Assembly (NCBI RefSeq): GCF_030209575.1
Contig: NZ_JARVRS010000001.1
Location: 3,472,001 to 3,536,000, forward strand
Direction: 5' to 3'
DNA: 64,000 bases
From: Leifsonia sp. fls2-241-R2A-40a
Lineage (GTDB): Bacteria; Actinomycetota; Actinomycetes; Actinomycetales; Microbacteriaceae
Shown here: piece by piece, positions 1 to 9,582 of the stretch
Position numbering within the stretch: position 1 is the stretch's first letter
How the letters are laid out: the number at the start of each line of letters is the position of its first letter
Program-made: the position numbers and the translations under genes
Notes under the pieces: model-generated
Seen by the model: only the letters and a program-made list of their open reading frames with translations
What the model was told of the DNA's origin: nothing
The model's database searches: none

Positions 1-909
1 GATGTTCGTCAGGACGGGCGTCTGGTAGCCGATCCACGCCACCACGGCCACGCCGGGGGCGCCGCCGTGTCCGCGCGGTCCGAGGATCCGGCGCAGGGTC
101 CCGGTCTGCAGGTCGTACTGTTCCTGCGCCACCTTCGCCCACGACTCGATCTGCTCGCCGACCGACATGTACATCCCCGGCACGAGCACGCTCACGTACG
201 ACGCCGTGCGGAGGTCGCCGACCACGATCGAGGCCTTGGCGTCCGCGCTCGGGTCGAGCGCCACGAGGGTGCGGGTGACCCCGTCGTGCTTCGACAGGGC
301 CTTGCCAACGTTGTTGAGGGTCTGCAGCTGGCGCTGCAGAGCGACACGCTGGGCCCGTCCGTGCGCCGACTTGACGGTCTTCGTGACGGACGCGATGGTC
401 TGCTTCAGGTCGAGGGAGTTGGCGCGACCACGGACGTCGTAGGGCACACCCTCCAGGTTGCCGACGACGTGCGGCGCGGCCTGGATGAGCATCTGCTGCT
501 TGTCCGGGTCGATCAGGTTCCAGAGGCGGCTGACATCGACGGCCGTCGGCGGGTTCACGAGCAGCGCGTCGAGCTTGGCCCGGTTCGCGTCGAGGAAGGA
601 CGGAAGCGCTGCCGAGTTGAGTCCGGCGACCGCGCCCAGGAGAGCGGCGGAGGTCGAGCGACCCGCAGGCCCGGCGGGAAGATCCGACACCGGACCGGCG
701 ACGGATGCGAGCGACACGGAGGCCGGGGACACGGACGACGGCGAGACGGATCCGACCGACACGGACGCCGGCGAGGCCGACACCGCAGACGTGACCGCGG
801 AGACCGACGAGACCGCGTTGTGCTGCACGTCGGCAGGCAGCACAAAAGCCCCGGTCAGTCCGGAGACTACCGAGGTAACAGTGAGTACAGCTGCAAAGCC
901 GACCAGCAC
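1..909 (-). CDS. DUF1023 alpha/beta hydrolase, 3' end off the left edge
   Basis: Partial gene: 303 codons are visible and the catalytic end lies outside the window. Residues 1-25 are hydrophobic (signal or anchor). Residues 44-72 are a Ser/Val/Pro linker with near-repeats of SVSPAS. The region around 145-164 (HVVGNLEGVPYDVRGRAN) and the stretch VAVVAWIGYQTP (288-299) match the DUF1023 (Abhydrolase_8) family, where the second motif precedes the nucleophile elbow. The start is GTG at 909, with GGAGGG about 11 bases upstream and an in-frame TAG just before it. It is probably a membrane-attached or secreted hydrolase of unknown substrate. It follows ligA in the same direction after 164 bases. Confidence 0.8.
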   Translation of the reverse strand, partial: MLVGFAAVLTVTSVVSGLTGAFVLPADVQHNAVSSVSAVTSAVSASPASVSVGSVSPSSVSPASVSLASVAGPVSDLPAGPAGRSTSAALLGAVAGLNSAALPSFLDANRAKLDALLVNPPTAVDVSRLWNLIDPDKQQMLIQAAPHVVGNLEGVPYDVRGRANSLDLKQTIASVTKTVKSAHGRAQRVALQRQLQTLNNVGKALSKHDGVTRTLVALDPSADAKASIVVGDLRTASYVSVLVPGMYMSVGEQIESWAKVAQEQYDLQTGTLRRILGPRGHGGAPGVAVVAWIGYQTPVLTNI

Positions 910-951
910 TCCGTCCGGGTCCCTCCGAGAGCGAGCGAGCTAAGCCCTTGC

Positions 952-973
952 AGTGCGCTCGAGCGAGCGCACT
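952..973. repeat. Inverted repeat upstream of the DUF1023 gene
   Basis: Ten-base arms AGTGCGCTCG and CGAGCGCACT flank a 2-base loop. It lies about 45 bases upstream of the GTG at 909 and just downstream of a possible -10 box (TAGAGT on the minus strand, 978-983). It could be an operator or a leader hairpin; function is not known. Confidence 0.4.
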
Positions 974-1073
974 CCTCGACTCTACCCATGAATGGGTGGT
1001 GGACGGCAAGTCGTTCTACCCCCGATTCAGGGGGAGAATTCGCATACTGTCCGTGCGAAGGGGGACCGGAAAA

Positions 1074-3341
<2,268 letters not shown>

Positions 3342-3344
<3 letters not shown>

Positions 3345-4031
3345 ATCGCGACCTCCGACGCTCCCGGCTGACGCCGTGGGGTCCGACCGTCGCCGTCCGC
3401 GGACGCGCACCGGCACCGACCTCCGGCTGAGCACCGCCGCGACGAAGAAGCACGCGGCCCCGAGGAACGTCCCGGCGTTCGCCCAGAACAGGTTCACCAG
3501 GTCGCCCGTCGCGGGGATCGTGTACGCGCCCACCGCGGACAGGCCGAACAGGACCGAGCCGATCAGGTTCAGCCATGTGCCGTGCCAGGTCCGCGCACGC
3601 GGATCCCAGAGCCGCTCCCGGTCCACCGTCGCGCGCACGGCGAGGGCGCTCGCCACGAGGAAGCAGATCGAGCCGAGGGCGTCGGGGCGCCAGCCGTTCC
3701 CCACCCGCGCGCTGCTGTTCGCCGCCACGATGAGCGCCTCCGTCGTGCTGACGTTGAAGAACAGGGTGCCCGCGAACTGCACGGCGGCCGCCCACCAGTC
3801 GTACAGATCCGCCCGCTCGGCCCCGCCGCGGGGCGGCCGTCGTCCGCTCAGAAGGAGCTGGATGAGCGCCGCCGCCGTGAAGAAGATCGCGCCGACGAAG
3901 AACGTGAGGTTGGTGATGACGTCGCCGACCGCGACCTGGTAGGCAGGGACGGCTCCCACCACGAAGAAGAGCGAGCCGATGGCGAAACCCCAGGCCTCAC
4001 GCCGGAGTCGGACGGCACGCTCTGCGGTCAT
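3342..4031 (-). CDS. YrhK-like membrane protein with internal duplication
   Basis: A 229-residue integral membrane protein with about six hydrophobic helices. Residues 12-62 and 149-203 resemble each other (GSLFF..GAVPAY and GSVLFGLSAVGAY, each followed by a second helix), so it looks like a duplicated YrhK-type two-helix unit. No catalytic residues are visible and the function is unknown. TAGGCT lies 6 bases before the ATG, suggesting a leaderless transcript. The gene ends 9 bases before the ligA start and overlaps the ligA -10 box, so read-through into ligA is likely. Confidence 0.8.
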
Positions 4032-4037
4032 GTCGGG

Positions 4038-4043
4038 AGCCTA
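4038..4043 (-). promoter_or_regulatory. Putative -10 box (TAGGCT) of the YrhK-like gene
   Basis: TANNNT hexamer 6 bases upstream of the ATG at 4031; no Shine-Dalgarno sequence is present. Confidence 0.45.
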
Positions 4044-4074
4044 GAGCTCCGGAGGCCCGCTCGGCACTCCCCGA

Positions 4075-5175
4075 TCAGACCGGGACGGCGGAGACCGTGC
4101 GGTCGATCGTGGTCTGGCCGAGCACGCGCGTGCCGACGTACACGACGGCCGTCTGCCCCGGGGCGACTCCGTTGAGGGGCACGTCCGGCCGGATCACGAG
4201 CTCGCCGCCGGTGACGGAGGCGATGGCCGGGACGGGATCGGCGTGGGCGCGGATCTGAACCTCGCAGGCGAAAGGCGTCGCCGGGTCGACCGGCGCGAGC
4301 CCGGCCCAGGTGAACCGCGACCCCGCGATCTCGGCGATGTCGAGCGCTTCGCGCGGTCCCACGACGACCTCGTTCTCCTTCGGTCGCACCTCCAGCACGA
4401 AGCGCGGGCGGCCGTCCGGCGACGGATAGCCGACGTTGAGGCCCTTGCGCTGCCCGACCGTGTAGGCGTGAGCGCCTTCGTGCGAGCCGAGACGGTTGCC
4501 CTCACGGTCGACGATGTCGCCCGTCGCGGTCCCGACGCGCTCGGCCAGCCAGCCGCGGGTGTCGCCGTCCGGGATGAAGCAGATGTCGTGCGAGTCCGGC
4601 TTGTTCGCGACGCTCAGCCCGCGTGCGGCCGCCTCTGCCCGGACCTCCGCCTTCGACGGTGTCGCACCGAGCGGGAACATCGCGTGGGCCAGCTGCTCGG
4701 CGGTGAGCACGCCCAGCACGTAGGACTGGTCCTTCGCCCACGCGCTCGCGCGGTGCAGCTCGCGGTTGCCCTGGTCGTCCGTGACGATGGCCGCATAGTG
4801 ACCCGTGCAGACGGCGTCGAAGCCCAGGTCGAGCGCCTTCTCGAGCAGCGCCGCGAACTTGATGCGCTCGTTGCAGCGCATGCACGGGTTGGGGGTGCGT
4901 CCGGCGCTGTACTCGGCGATGAAGTCGTCCACCACATCCAGCTTGAAGCGCTCGGAGAAGTCCCACACGTAGTAGGGGATGCCGATGATGTTGGCCGCGC
5001 GCTGCGCATCCATCGAGTCCTCGATCGTGCAGCAGCCGCGGCTGCCGGTGCGCAGCGTGCCGGGCATGCGCGAGAGCGCCAGGTGCACCCCGACCACGTC
5101 GTGCCCCGCCTCGACGGCACGCGCCGCCGCCACTGCGGAGTCGACACCACCGCTCATCGCCGCCAGAACCTTCAC
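4075..5175 (-). CDS. mnmA: tRNA-specific 2-thiouridylase MnmA
   Basis: Thiolates U34 of Lys, Glu and Gln tRNAs using ATP and a protein persulfide. The PP-loop SGGVDS is at residues 8-13. Cys101 (NPCMRCN) and Cys199 (DSHDICF) correspond to the two catalytic cysteines of the E. coli enzyme. The 366-residue length is typical. It lies 45 bases downstream of a cysteine desulfurase, the usual sulfur donor. The start is GTG at 5175 with TAGAAT 6 bases upstream, so it may also have its own leaderless transcript. Confidence 0.97.
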   Translation of the reverse strand: MKVLAAMSGGVDSAVAAARAVEAGHDVVGVHLALSRMPGTLRTGSRGCCTIEDSMDAQRAANIIGIPYYVWDFSERFKLDVVDDFIAEYSAGRTPNPCMRCNERIKFAALLEKALDLGFDAVCTGHYAAIVTDDQGNRELHRASAWAKDQSYVLGVLTAEQLAHAMFPLGATPSKAEVRAEAAARGLSVANKPDSHDICFIPDGDTRGWLAERVGTATGDIVDREGNRLGSHEGAHAYTVGQRKGLNVGYPSPDGRPRFVLEVRPKENEVVVGPREALDIAEIAGSRFTWAGLAPVDPATPFACEVQIRAHADPVPAIASVTGGELVIRPDVPLNGVAPGQTAVVYVGTRVLGQTTIDRTVSAVPV

Positions 5176-5181
5176 CCGCCG

Positions 5182-5187
5182 ATTCTA
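5182..5187 (-). promoter_or_regulatory. Putative -10 box (TAGAAT) of mnmA
   Basis: TANNNT hexamer 6 bases before the GTG start, in the short gap behind the cysteine desulfurase gene; it would allow mnmA expression apart from the upstream gene. Confidence 0.45.
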
Positions 5188-5220
5188 CCCGGGACCGCGA
5201 CGGGCTCCGCCGGGTCGCCG

Positions 5221-6411
5221 TCAGCCCAGGCGCGTCGCCCGCTCCGCGAGGCCCGCGCGAGCCGCCTGCTCGTACGCCGCCGGGAGCGCCGCGAGCAGCG
5301 CATCCACGTCGGCCTCGGTGGAGGTGCGGCCGAGCGTGAACCGGAGCGCCCCGCGCGCGTCCTGCTCGCTGCGGCCCATGGCCAGCAGCACGTGCGACGG
5401 CTCCGGGATGCCCGCCTGGCAGGCGGACCCGGTCGAGACGGACACGCCGGCCATGTCGAGCAGGAAGAGCAGCGAATCCCCCTGCGCTCCGGGAAAGGTG
5501 AAGTGCGCGTTGGAGGCGACCCTCTCCTCGGGCCGAGACGCGGGCGATGGCTCCGGCCCGCTCAGGACGGCGGCCGGAACGGCCTCCCGCACCCCGCGGA
5601 TGAGCCGATCGCGCAGCGCGGACAGCCGCGCCGCTTCGGCCTCCCGCTCCGCCTCGGCGAGCCGGGCCGCGACCGCGAACGAGACCGCGGCCGCCACATC
5701 CTGCGTCCCGCTGCGCACCTGCCGCTGCTGCCCTCCGCCGTGGATCAGCGGCACGACGGTGGATGCGCGGCTCAGCACAAGCGCCCCGATGCCGACCGGG
5801 CCACCGATCTTGTGGGCCGAGACGCTGAGCGCGTCCACGCCGAGGGTCCGGAAGTCGAGCGGCAGATGCCCGTACGCGGCGACCGCGTCGACATGGACCG
5901 GCACCCCGGCATCGCGCGCTGCTGCGGCGAGCGCACCCACCGGCTGCATGGTCCCGACCTCGTTGTTGACCGCGAGGAAGGTGAGCAGCGCGATGTCGTC
6001 TCCGGTGAGCGAAGGCGGCACGACGATGCGCCCCTCGCGGTCGAGCGCGAGCCAGGACGCCTCCGCCCCTTCTGCGCGCACCAGCCACTCGACCGTGTCG
6101 ACCGTCGCATGGTGCTCGCCTCCGGGAACGAGGATGCGCGGCCGCGGGGTGCGGGCGTTGCGCGCCCAGTACATCCCCTTGATGGCCAGGTTGATCGCCT
6201 CGGTCCCGCCGGAGGTGAACACGACCTCGATCGGGTCGGCTCCGAGCGTCTGGGCGACGGTCTCGCGCGCCTCCTCGAGCATCCGTTTCGCCTGCTGGCC
6301 CTGGCTGTGGATGCTGGAGGGGTTGCCGACGACGCCCATGGCCTCGGTGTAGGCGGCGATCGCCTCCGGGCGCATCGGCGTGGTGGCGGCGTGGTCCAGG
6401 TAGACCGGCAC
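5221..6411 (-). CDS. Cysteine desulfurase (IscS/NifS family)
   Basis: PLP enzyme that takes sulfur from cysteine as a persulfide. Of 396 residues, Lys201 in SAHKIGGP binds PLP, His100 is the conserved active-site histidine in EHHA, and Cys331 in STGSACQAG is the sulfur-carrying cysteine of the mobile loop. Its position before mnmA suggests it supplies sulfur for tRNA thiolation; no SufB or IscU gene is nearby. The start is GTG with GGAGGG four bases upstream. A likely -10 (TAGAGT, 6448-6453 on this strand) overlaps the divergent glgX promoter. Confidence 0.96.
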   Translation of the reverse strand: MPVYLDHAATTPMRPEAIAAYTEAMGVVGNPSSIHSQGQQAKRMLEEARETVAQTLGADPIEVVFTSGGTEAINLAIKGMYWARNARTPRPRILVPGGEHHATVDTVEWLVRAEGAEASWLALDREGRIVVPPSLTGDDIALLTFLAVNNEVGTMQPVGALAAAARDAGVPVHVDAVAAYGHLPLDFRTLGVDALSVSAHKIGGPVGIGALVLSRASTVVPLIHGGGQQRQVRSGTQDVAAAVSFAVAARLAEAEREAEAARLSALRDRLIRGVREAVPAAVLSGPEPSPASRPEERVASNAHFTFPGAQGDSLLFLLDMAGVSVSTGSACQAGIPEPSHVLLAMGRSEQDARGALRFTLGRTSTEADVDALLAALPAAYEQAARAGLAERATRLG

Positions 6412-6446
6412 GGTGCCCTCCGCAACTCGTGTCCAGCGTGTGTCAC

Positions 6447-6452
6447 TACTCT
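6447..6452 (+). promoter_or_regulatory. Putative -10 box (TACTCT) of glgX
   Basis: TANNNT hexamer exactly 7 bases before the ATG of glgX and no ribosome-binding site, as expected of a leaderless mRNA. The same bases read backwards offer TAGAGT for the divergent cysteine desulfurase gene. Confidence 0.5.
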
Positions 6453-6459
6453 AGATCGC

Positions 6460-8571
6460 ATGACCTCGACCGATCCCTTGCGCAACCTGGGCATTCACGT
6501 CGGGCCGCAGGGAGGAGAGCTGAGGGTGTTCTCGGCGAGCGCCGACGCCATGGAGCTGTGCCTGTTCGACCAGCACGACCCGAACTGGCTCGTGAAGACG
6601 GTCCCGATGACACGGGACGTCAACAACGTCTGGGTGGGCCGCACGCGCTCGCTCACCGTGGGCACCAGCTACGCCGTGCGCGCCTCCGGCCCGACCGCTC
6701 CGGGCAACATGTTCGATCCCGAGGCGCTGCTGCTCGACCCCTACGCCCGCGGACTCGCGCGGGTCGGTACCGACGGCTGGCGCTCGGTGGTGGTCGCCGA
6801 CGGCTTCGACTGGGGCGAGGCACGGAAGCCGAACACGCCGCTGGACCACACCGTGATCTACGAAGCGCACGTCAAGGGCATCAGCCGGCAGAACCCGTCC
6901 GTTCCGGAGGAGTTGCGCGGCAGCTATGCGGGACTCGCGCACGAGTCGACGATCGGCTACCTGAAGGACCTCGGCGTGACCGCCGTCGAGCTGCTGCCCG
7001 TCCATGCCTTCGTCTCCGAGCAGCGTCTGCTGCAGGAGGGCCTGACGAACTACTGGGGCTACAACACCCTCAACTTCTTCACCCCGCACGGTCCGTACGC
7101 GTCGCGCGCGGCGCAGGCTGCCGGGCCGGAGGCGATCCTCGCCGAGTTCAAGGGCATGGTGAAGCTGCTGCACCTGGCCGGCATCGAGGTCATCCTCGAC
7201 GTCGTCTACAACCACACGGCCGAGGAGGGCATCGGCGGCCCGCGCACGAGCTTCCGCGGGATCGACAACGCCACCTACTACCGGCACGACGAGACCGGCG
7301 CCTATGTCGACGTGACCGGATGCGGCAACACGGTTGACTTCGGCAATCCCGTCCCGCAGCGGCTCGTGCTCGACTCGCTCCGCTACTGGGCGAACGAGAT
7401 GCAGATCGACGGTTTCCGTTTCGACCTGGCGGCCACGCTCGGGCGCGGGACGGACGCTTCGTTCCATCGCGACCATCCGCTCCTGATCGCCGCGCAGTCC
7501 GACCCTGCGCTGCAGGGGGTCAAGCTGATCGCCGAGCCGTGGGATGTGGGGCTCGGCGGCTGGCAGACCGGCAACTTCCCCGGCCCGACGGCGGATGCGG
7601 CCGGCTGGTCCGAGTGGAACGACCGCTACCGCGACCGGGTGCGCAACTTCTGGTTGGCCGACATCGCCGACGCCCGCCGCAACGGCCAGGCTCCGGTCGG
7701 GATCGGCGGCTTCGCCACCCGGCTCGCCGGCTCGTCCAACACCTTCTCGCCCGAGCGCGGACCTCTGGCCTCGGTCAACTTCGTCACCGCGCACGACGGC
7801 TTCACGATGGCCGACCTGACGGCGTACGACGTCAAGCACAATCTCGGCAACGGCGAGAACAACCACGACGGAACCGACAACAACCGGTCGTTCAACCACG
7901 GCGTCGAAGGACCGACGGTGGATGAGGCGATCCTGCTGACCCGGGCGAAGGCGCTCCGCAACCTGATGGGCACGCTGCTGCTCTCGGCAGGCGTCCCGAT
8001 GATCACGGCGGGCGACGAGTACGGCCGCAGTCAGCGCGGCAACAACAACGCCTACTGCCAGGACAGCGAGCTCACCTGGCTGAGCTGGCTGCGCACCCGT
8101 GAGCAGCGGGAGCTGTACGACACCACCAAGCGCCTGCTGCAGTTGCGCCGCGAGAATCCCGCCCTGCGGCCGAGCCGCTACGCCGTCGACGGCCAGACCA
8201 CGCCGAACGCCAGCCACATGGACTGGTACGACGCGACCGGCCAGCGGATGGACGACGAGGACTGGAACTCCCCCGAGAACCGCACGCTGCAGTACCTGGC
8301 GGCCTCGACTCCGGTGCAGGAGCAGTTCAATCGTGTGCTCCTCATCGTGCACGGTGTGGAGGACGACGTGGAGGTGTCCCTTCCCGCGGCACCGGGAGTC
8401 ACTTCCTACCAGCTGCTCTGGGACTCGGCGACCGAGGTGCCCATCCCCGAGGATGCGACGGAGTTCGCCCCGGGGTCGACCCGGCTGATCGGCGGCACGT
8501 CCATGCAGCTGTACCGCGCGAACGGACCACGGGTGGAGGCTGCGGCGGCCCCCGAGGAGGCGACCGCCTGA
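6460..8571 (+). CDS. glgX: Glycogen debranching enzyme GlgX
   Basis: GH13 isoamylase-type enzyme that hydrolyses alpha-1,6 branches of glycogen trimmed by phosphorylase. An N-terminal beta-sandwich (about 10-100) precedes the barrel. The catalytic triad is Asp322 (GFRFDLA), Glu359 (IAEPWD) and Asp446 (AHDGFT); DVVYNHTAE at 247-255 is GH13 region I. The 703-residue length fits GlgX/TreX. The start ATG at 6460 was chosen because homology begins there; the same frame is open far upstream but lies antisense to the cysteine desulfurase. ybaK follows with overlapping stop and start codons, so the two are co-translated. Confidence 0.95.
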   Translation: MTSTDPLRNLGIHVGPQGGELRVFSASADAMELCLFDQHDPNWLVKTVPMTRDVNNVWVGRTRSLTVGTSYAVRASGPTAPGNMFDPEALLLDPYARGLARVGTDGWRSVVVADGFDWGEARKPNTPLDHTVIYEAHVKGISRQNPSVPEELRGSYAGLAHESTIGYLKDLGVTAVELLPVHAFVSEQRLLQEGLTNYWGYNTLNFFTPHGPYASRAAQAAGPEAILAEFKGMVKLLHLAGIEVILDVVYNHTAEEGIGGPRTSFRGIDNATYYRHDETGAYVDVTGCGNTVDFGNPVPQRLVLDSLRYWANEMQIDGFRFDLAATLGRGTDASFHRDHPLLIAAQSDPALQGVKLIAEPWDVGLGGWQTGNFPGPTADAAGWSEWNDRYRDRVRNFWLADIADARRNGQAPVGIGGFATRLAGSSNTFSPERGPLASVNFVTAHDGFTMADLTAYDVKHNLGNGENNHDGTDNNRSFNHGVEGPTVDEAILLTRAKALRNLMGTLLLSAGVPMITAGDEYGRSQRGNNNAYCQDSELTWLSWLRTREQRELYDTTKRLLQLRRENPALRPSRYAVDGQTTPNASHMDWYDATGQRMDDEDWNSPENRTLQYLAASTPVQEQFNRVLLIVHGVEDDVEVSLPAAPGVTSYQLLWDSATEVPIPEDATEFAPGSTRLIGGTSMQLYRANGPRVEAAAAPEEATA

Positions 8572-9059
8572 TGGCGCGCCAGAAGGCCGCGGCAGGGACT
8601 CCGGCGACGGTCGCTCTGAGCGCAGCGGGCATCTCGTTCACGGCGCACCCGTACGAGCACGACCCGGCCGCCCCGTCGTTCGGGCTGGAGGCGGCGGAAG
8701 CCCTCGGCGTCGAGCCCGACCGGGTGTTCAAGACCCTGCTCGCCGACACCGACCTCGGTCTGGTGGTCGGCGTCGTCCCCGTCACCGGGATGCTCGACCT
8801 GAAGGCCCTGGCGGCCGCCGTCGGTGCGAAGCGCGCCACGATGGCCGACCCCGCCGTCGCCGAGCGGCGCACCGGCTACGTCGTCGGCGGCATCAGCCCG
8901 ATCGGCCAGAAGACGCAGCACGTGACCGTCGTCGACGAGACGGCGCAACTGTTCGCCACGGTGTTCGTCTCCGGCGGCAAGCGCGGCTTCGACATCGAGC
9001 TGTCGCCCGACGACCTCGTCACCACCACGGGCGGAAGTTTCGCCCCGATCGCGAAGTGA
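8571..9059 (+). CDS. ybaK: YbaK/EbsC-family Cys-tRNA(Pro) deacylase
   Basis: A 162-residue editing-domain protein related to the insertion domain of prolyl-tRNA synthetase; YbaK hydrolyses cysteine mischarged on tRNA-Pro. Family features visible are PDRVFKTLL (49-57) with the conserved lysine and GGISPIGQK (106-114). The ATG shares its first base with the glgX stop codon, a sign of translational coupling, although the functions seem unrelated. Substrate choice within the family cannot be read from sequence alone. Confidence 0.93.
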   Translation: MARQKAAAGTPATVALSAAGISFTAHPYEHDPAAPSFGLEAAEALGVEPDRVFKTLLADTDLGLVVGVVPVTGMLDLKALAAAVGAKRATMADPAVAERRTGYVVGGISPIGQKTQHVTVVDETAQLFATVFVSGGKRGFDIELSPDDLVTTTGGSFAPIAK

Positions 9060-9066
9060 GCAGCGG

Positions 9067-9552
9067 ATGGCCGAGCTGACCGTGCGCAGAGCCACCGTGG
9101 CGGATGCGGCCGCGATCGCCCGTGTGCACGTCGCCGCCTGGCGGGAGGCCTACGCCGGACGGATGCCCGACGAGTTCCTGGCCGGGCTCGACGAGGACAC
9201 ACGCGCCCAGGGGTGGACGACCATCCTCGAACGCGGAGAGACCGACGCCTTCGTGGCGGAGTCGGACGGCGACGTCGTCGGGTGGGCGACCGCCGGCGCC
9301 GGCCGCGACGAGCACGCCCCGCGGCCGCGTGAGCTCGAGGGCATCTACCTGCTCGCGAGCGCGTACGGCTCCGGAGCGGGCCAGCGGCTCCTCGACGCGG
9401 CCATCGCCGACTCCCCCGCCTATCTCTGGGTCATGGACGGCAACCCGCGCGCCGAGGCCTTCTACCGCCGCAACGGCTTCACCCGCGACGGGGAGACGTC
9501 GGCGCACACGATCGGGACGACGCTCATCCCGATCGTGCGCATGACGCGCTGA
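9067..9552 (+). CDS. GNAT-family N-acetyltransferase
   Basis: A 161-residue single-domain GNAT protein. HVAAWREAYAG (21-31), LEGIYLLASAYGSGAGQRLL (the acetyl-CoA loop is SAYGSGAGQRL) and AEAFYRRNGF near the C-terminus are family hallmarks. The substrate cannot be predicted. The start lies 7 bases after the ybaK stop, making it the third gene of the glgX operon. It converges on glgP. Confidence 0.9.
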   Translation: MAELTVRRATVADAAAIARVHVAAWREAYAGRMPDEFLAGLDEDTRAQGWTTILERGETDAFVAESDGDVVGWATAGAGRDEHAPRPRELEGIYLLASAYGSGAGQRLLDAAIADSPAYLWVMDGNPRAEAFYRRNGFTRDGETSAHTIGTTLIPIVRMTR

Positions 9553-9582
9553 CGTCCTGACCCGCCCACGCCGGTCAGGACG
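9553..9582. terminator. Bidirectional terminator between the GNAT gene and glgP
   Basis: Perfect 10-bp arms CGTCCTGACC and GGTCAGGACG around a 10-base loop, filling the gap between two convergent genes; the glgP stop codon lies in the right arm. There is no T-tract on either side, so strength is uncertain. Confidence 0.5.

Noticed and set aside
4243-6459. Upstream extension of glgX to 1,442 codons
   Set aside because: The extension lies antisense to mnmA and the cysteine desulfurase and shows no homology; GlgX conservation and a -10 box place the start at 6460.
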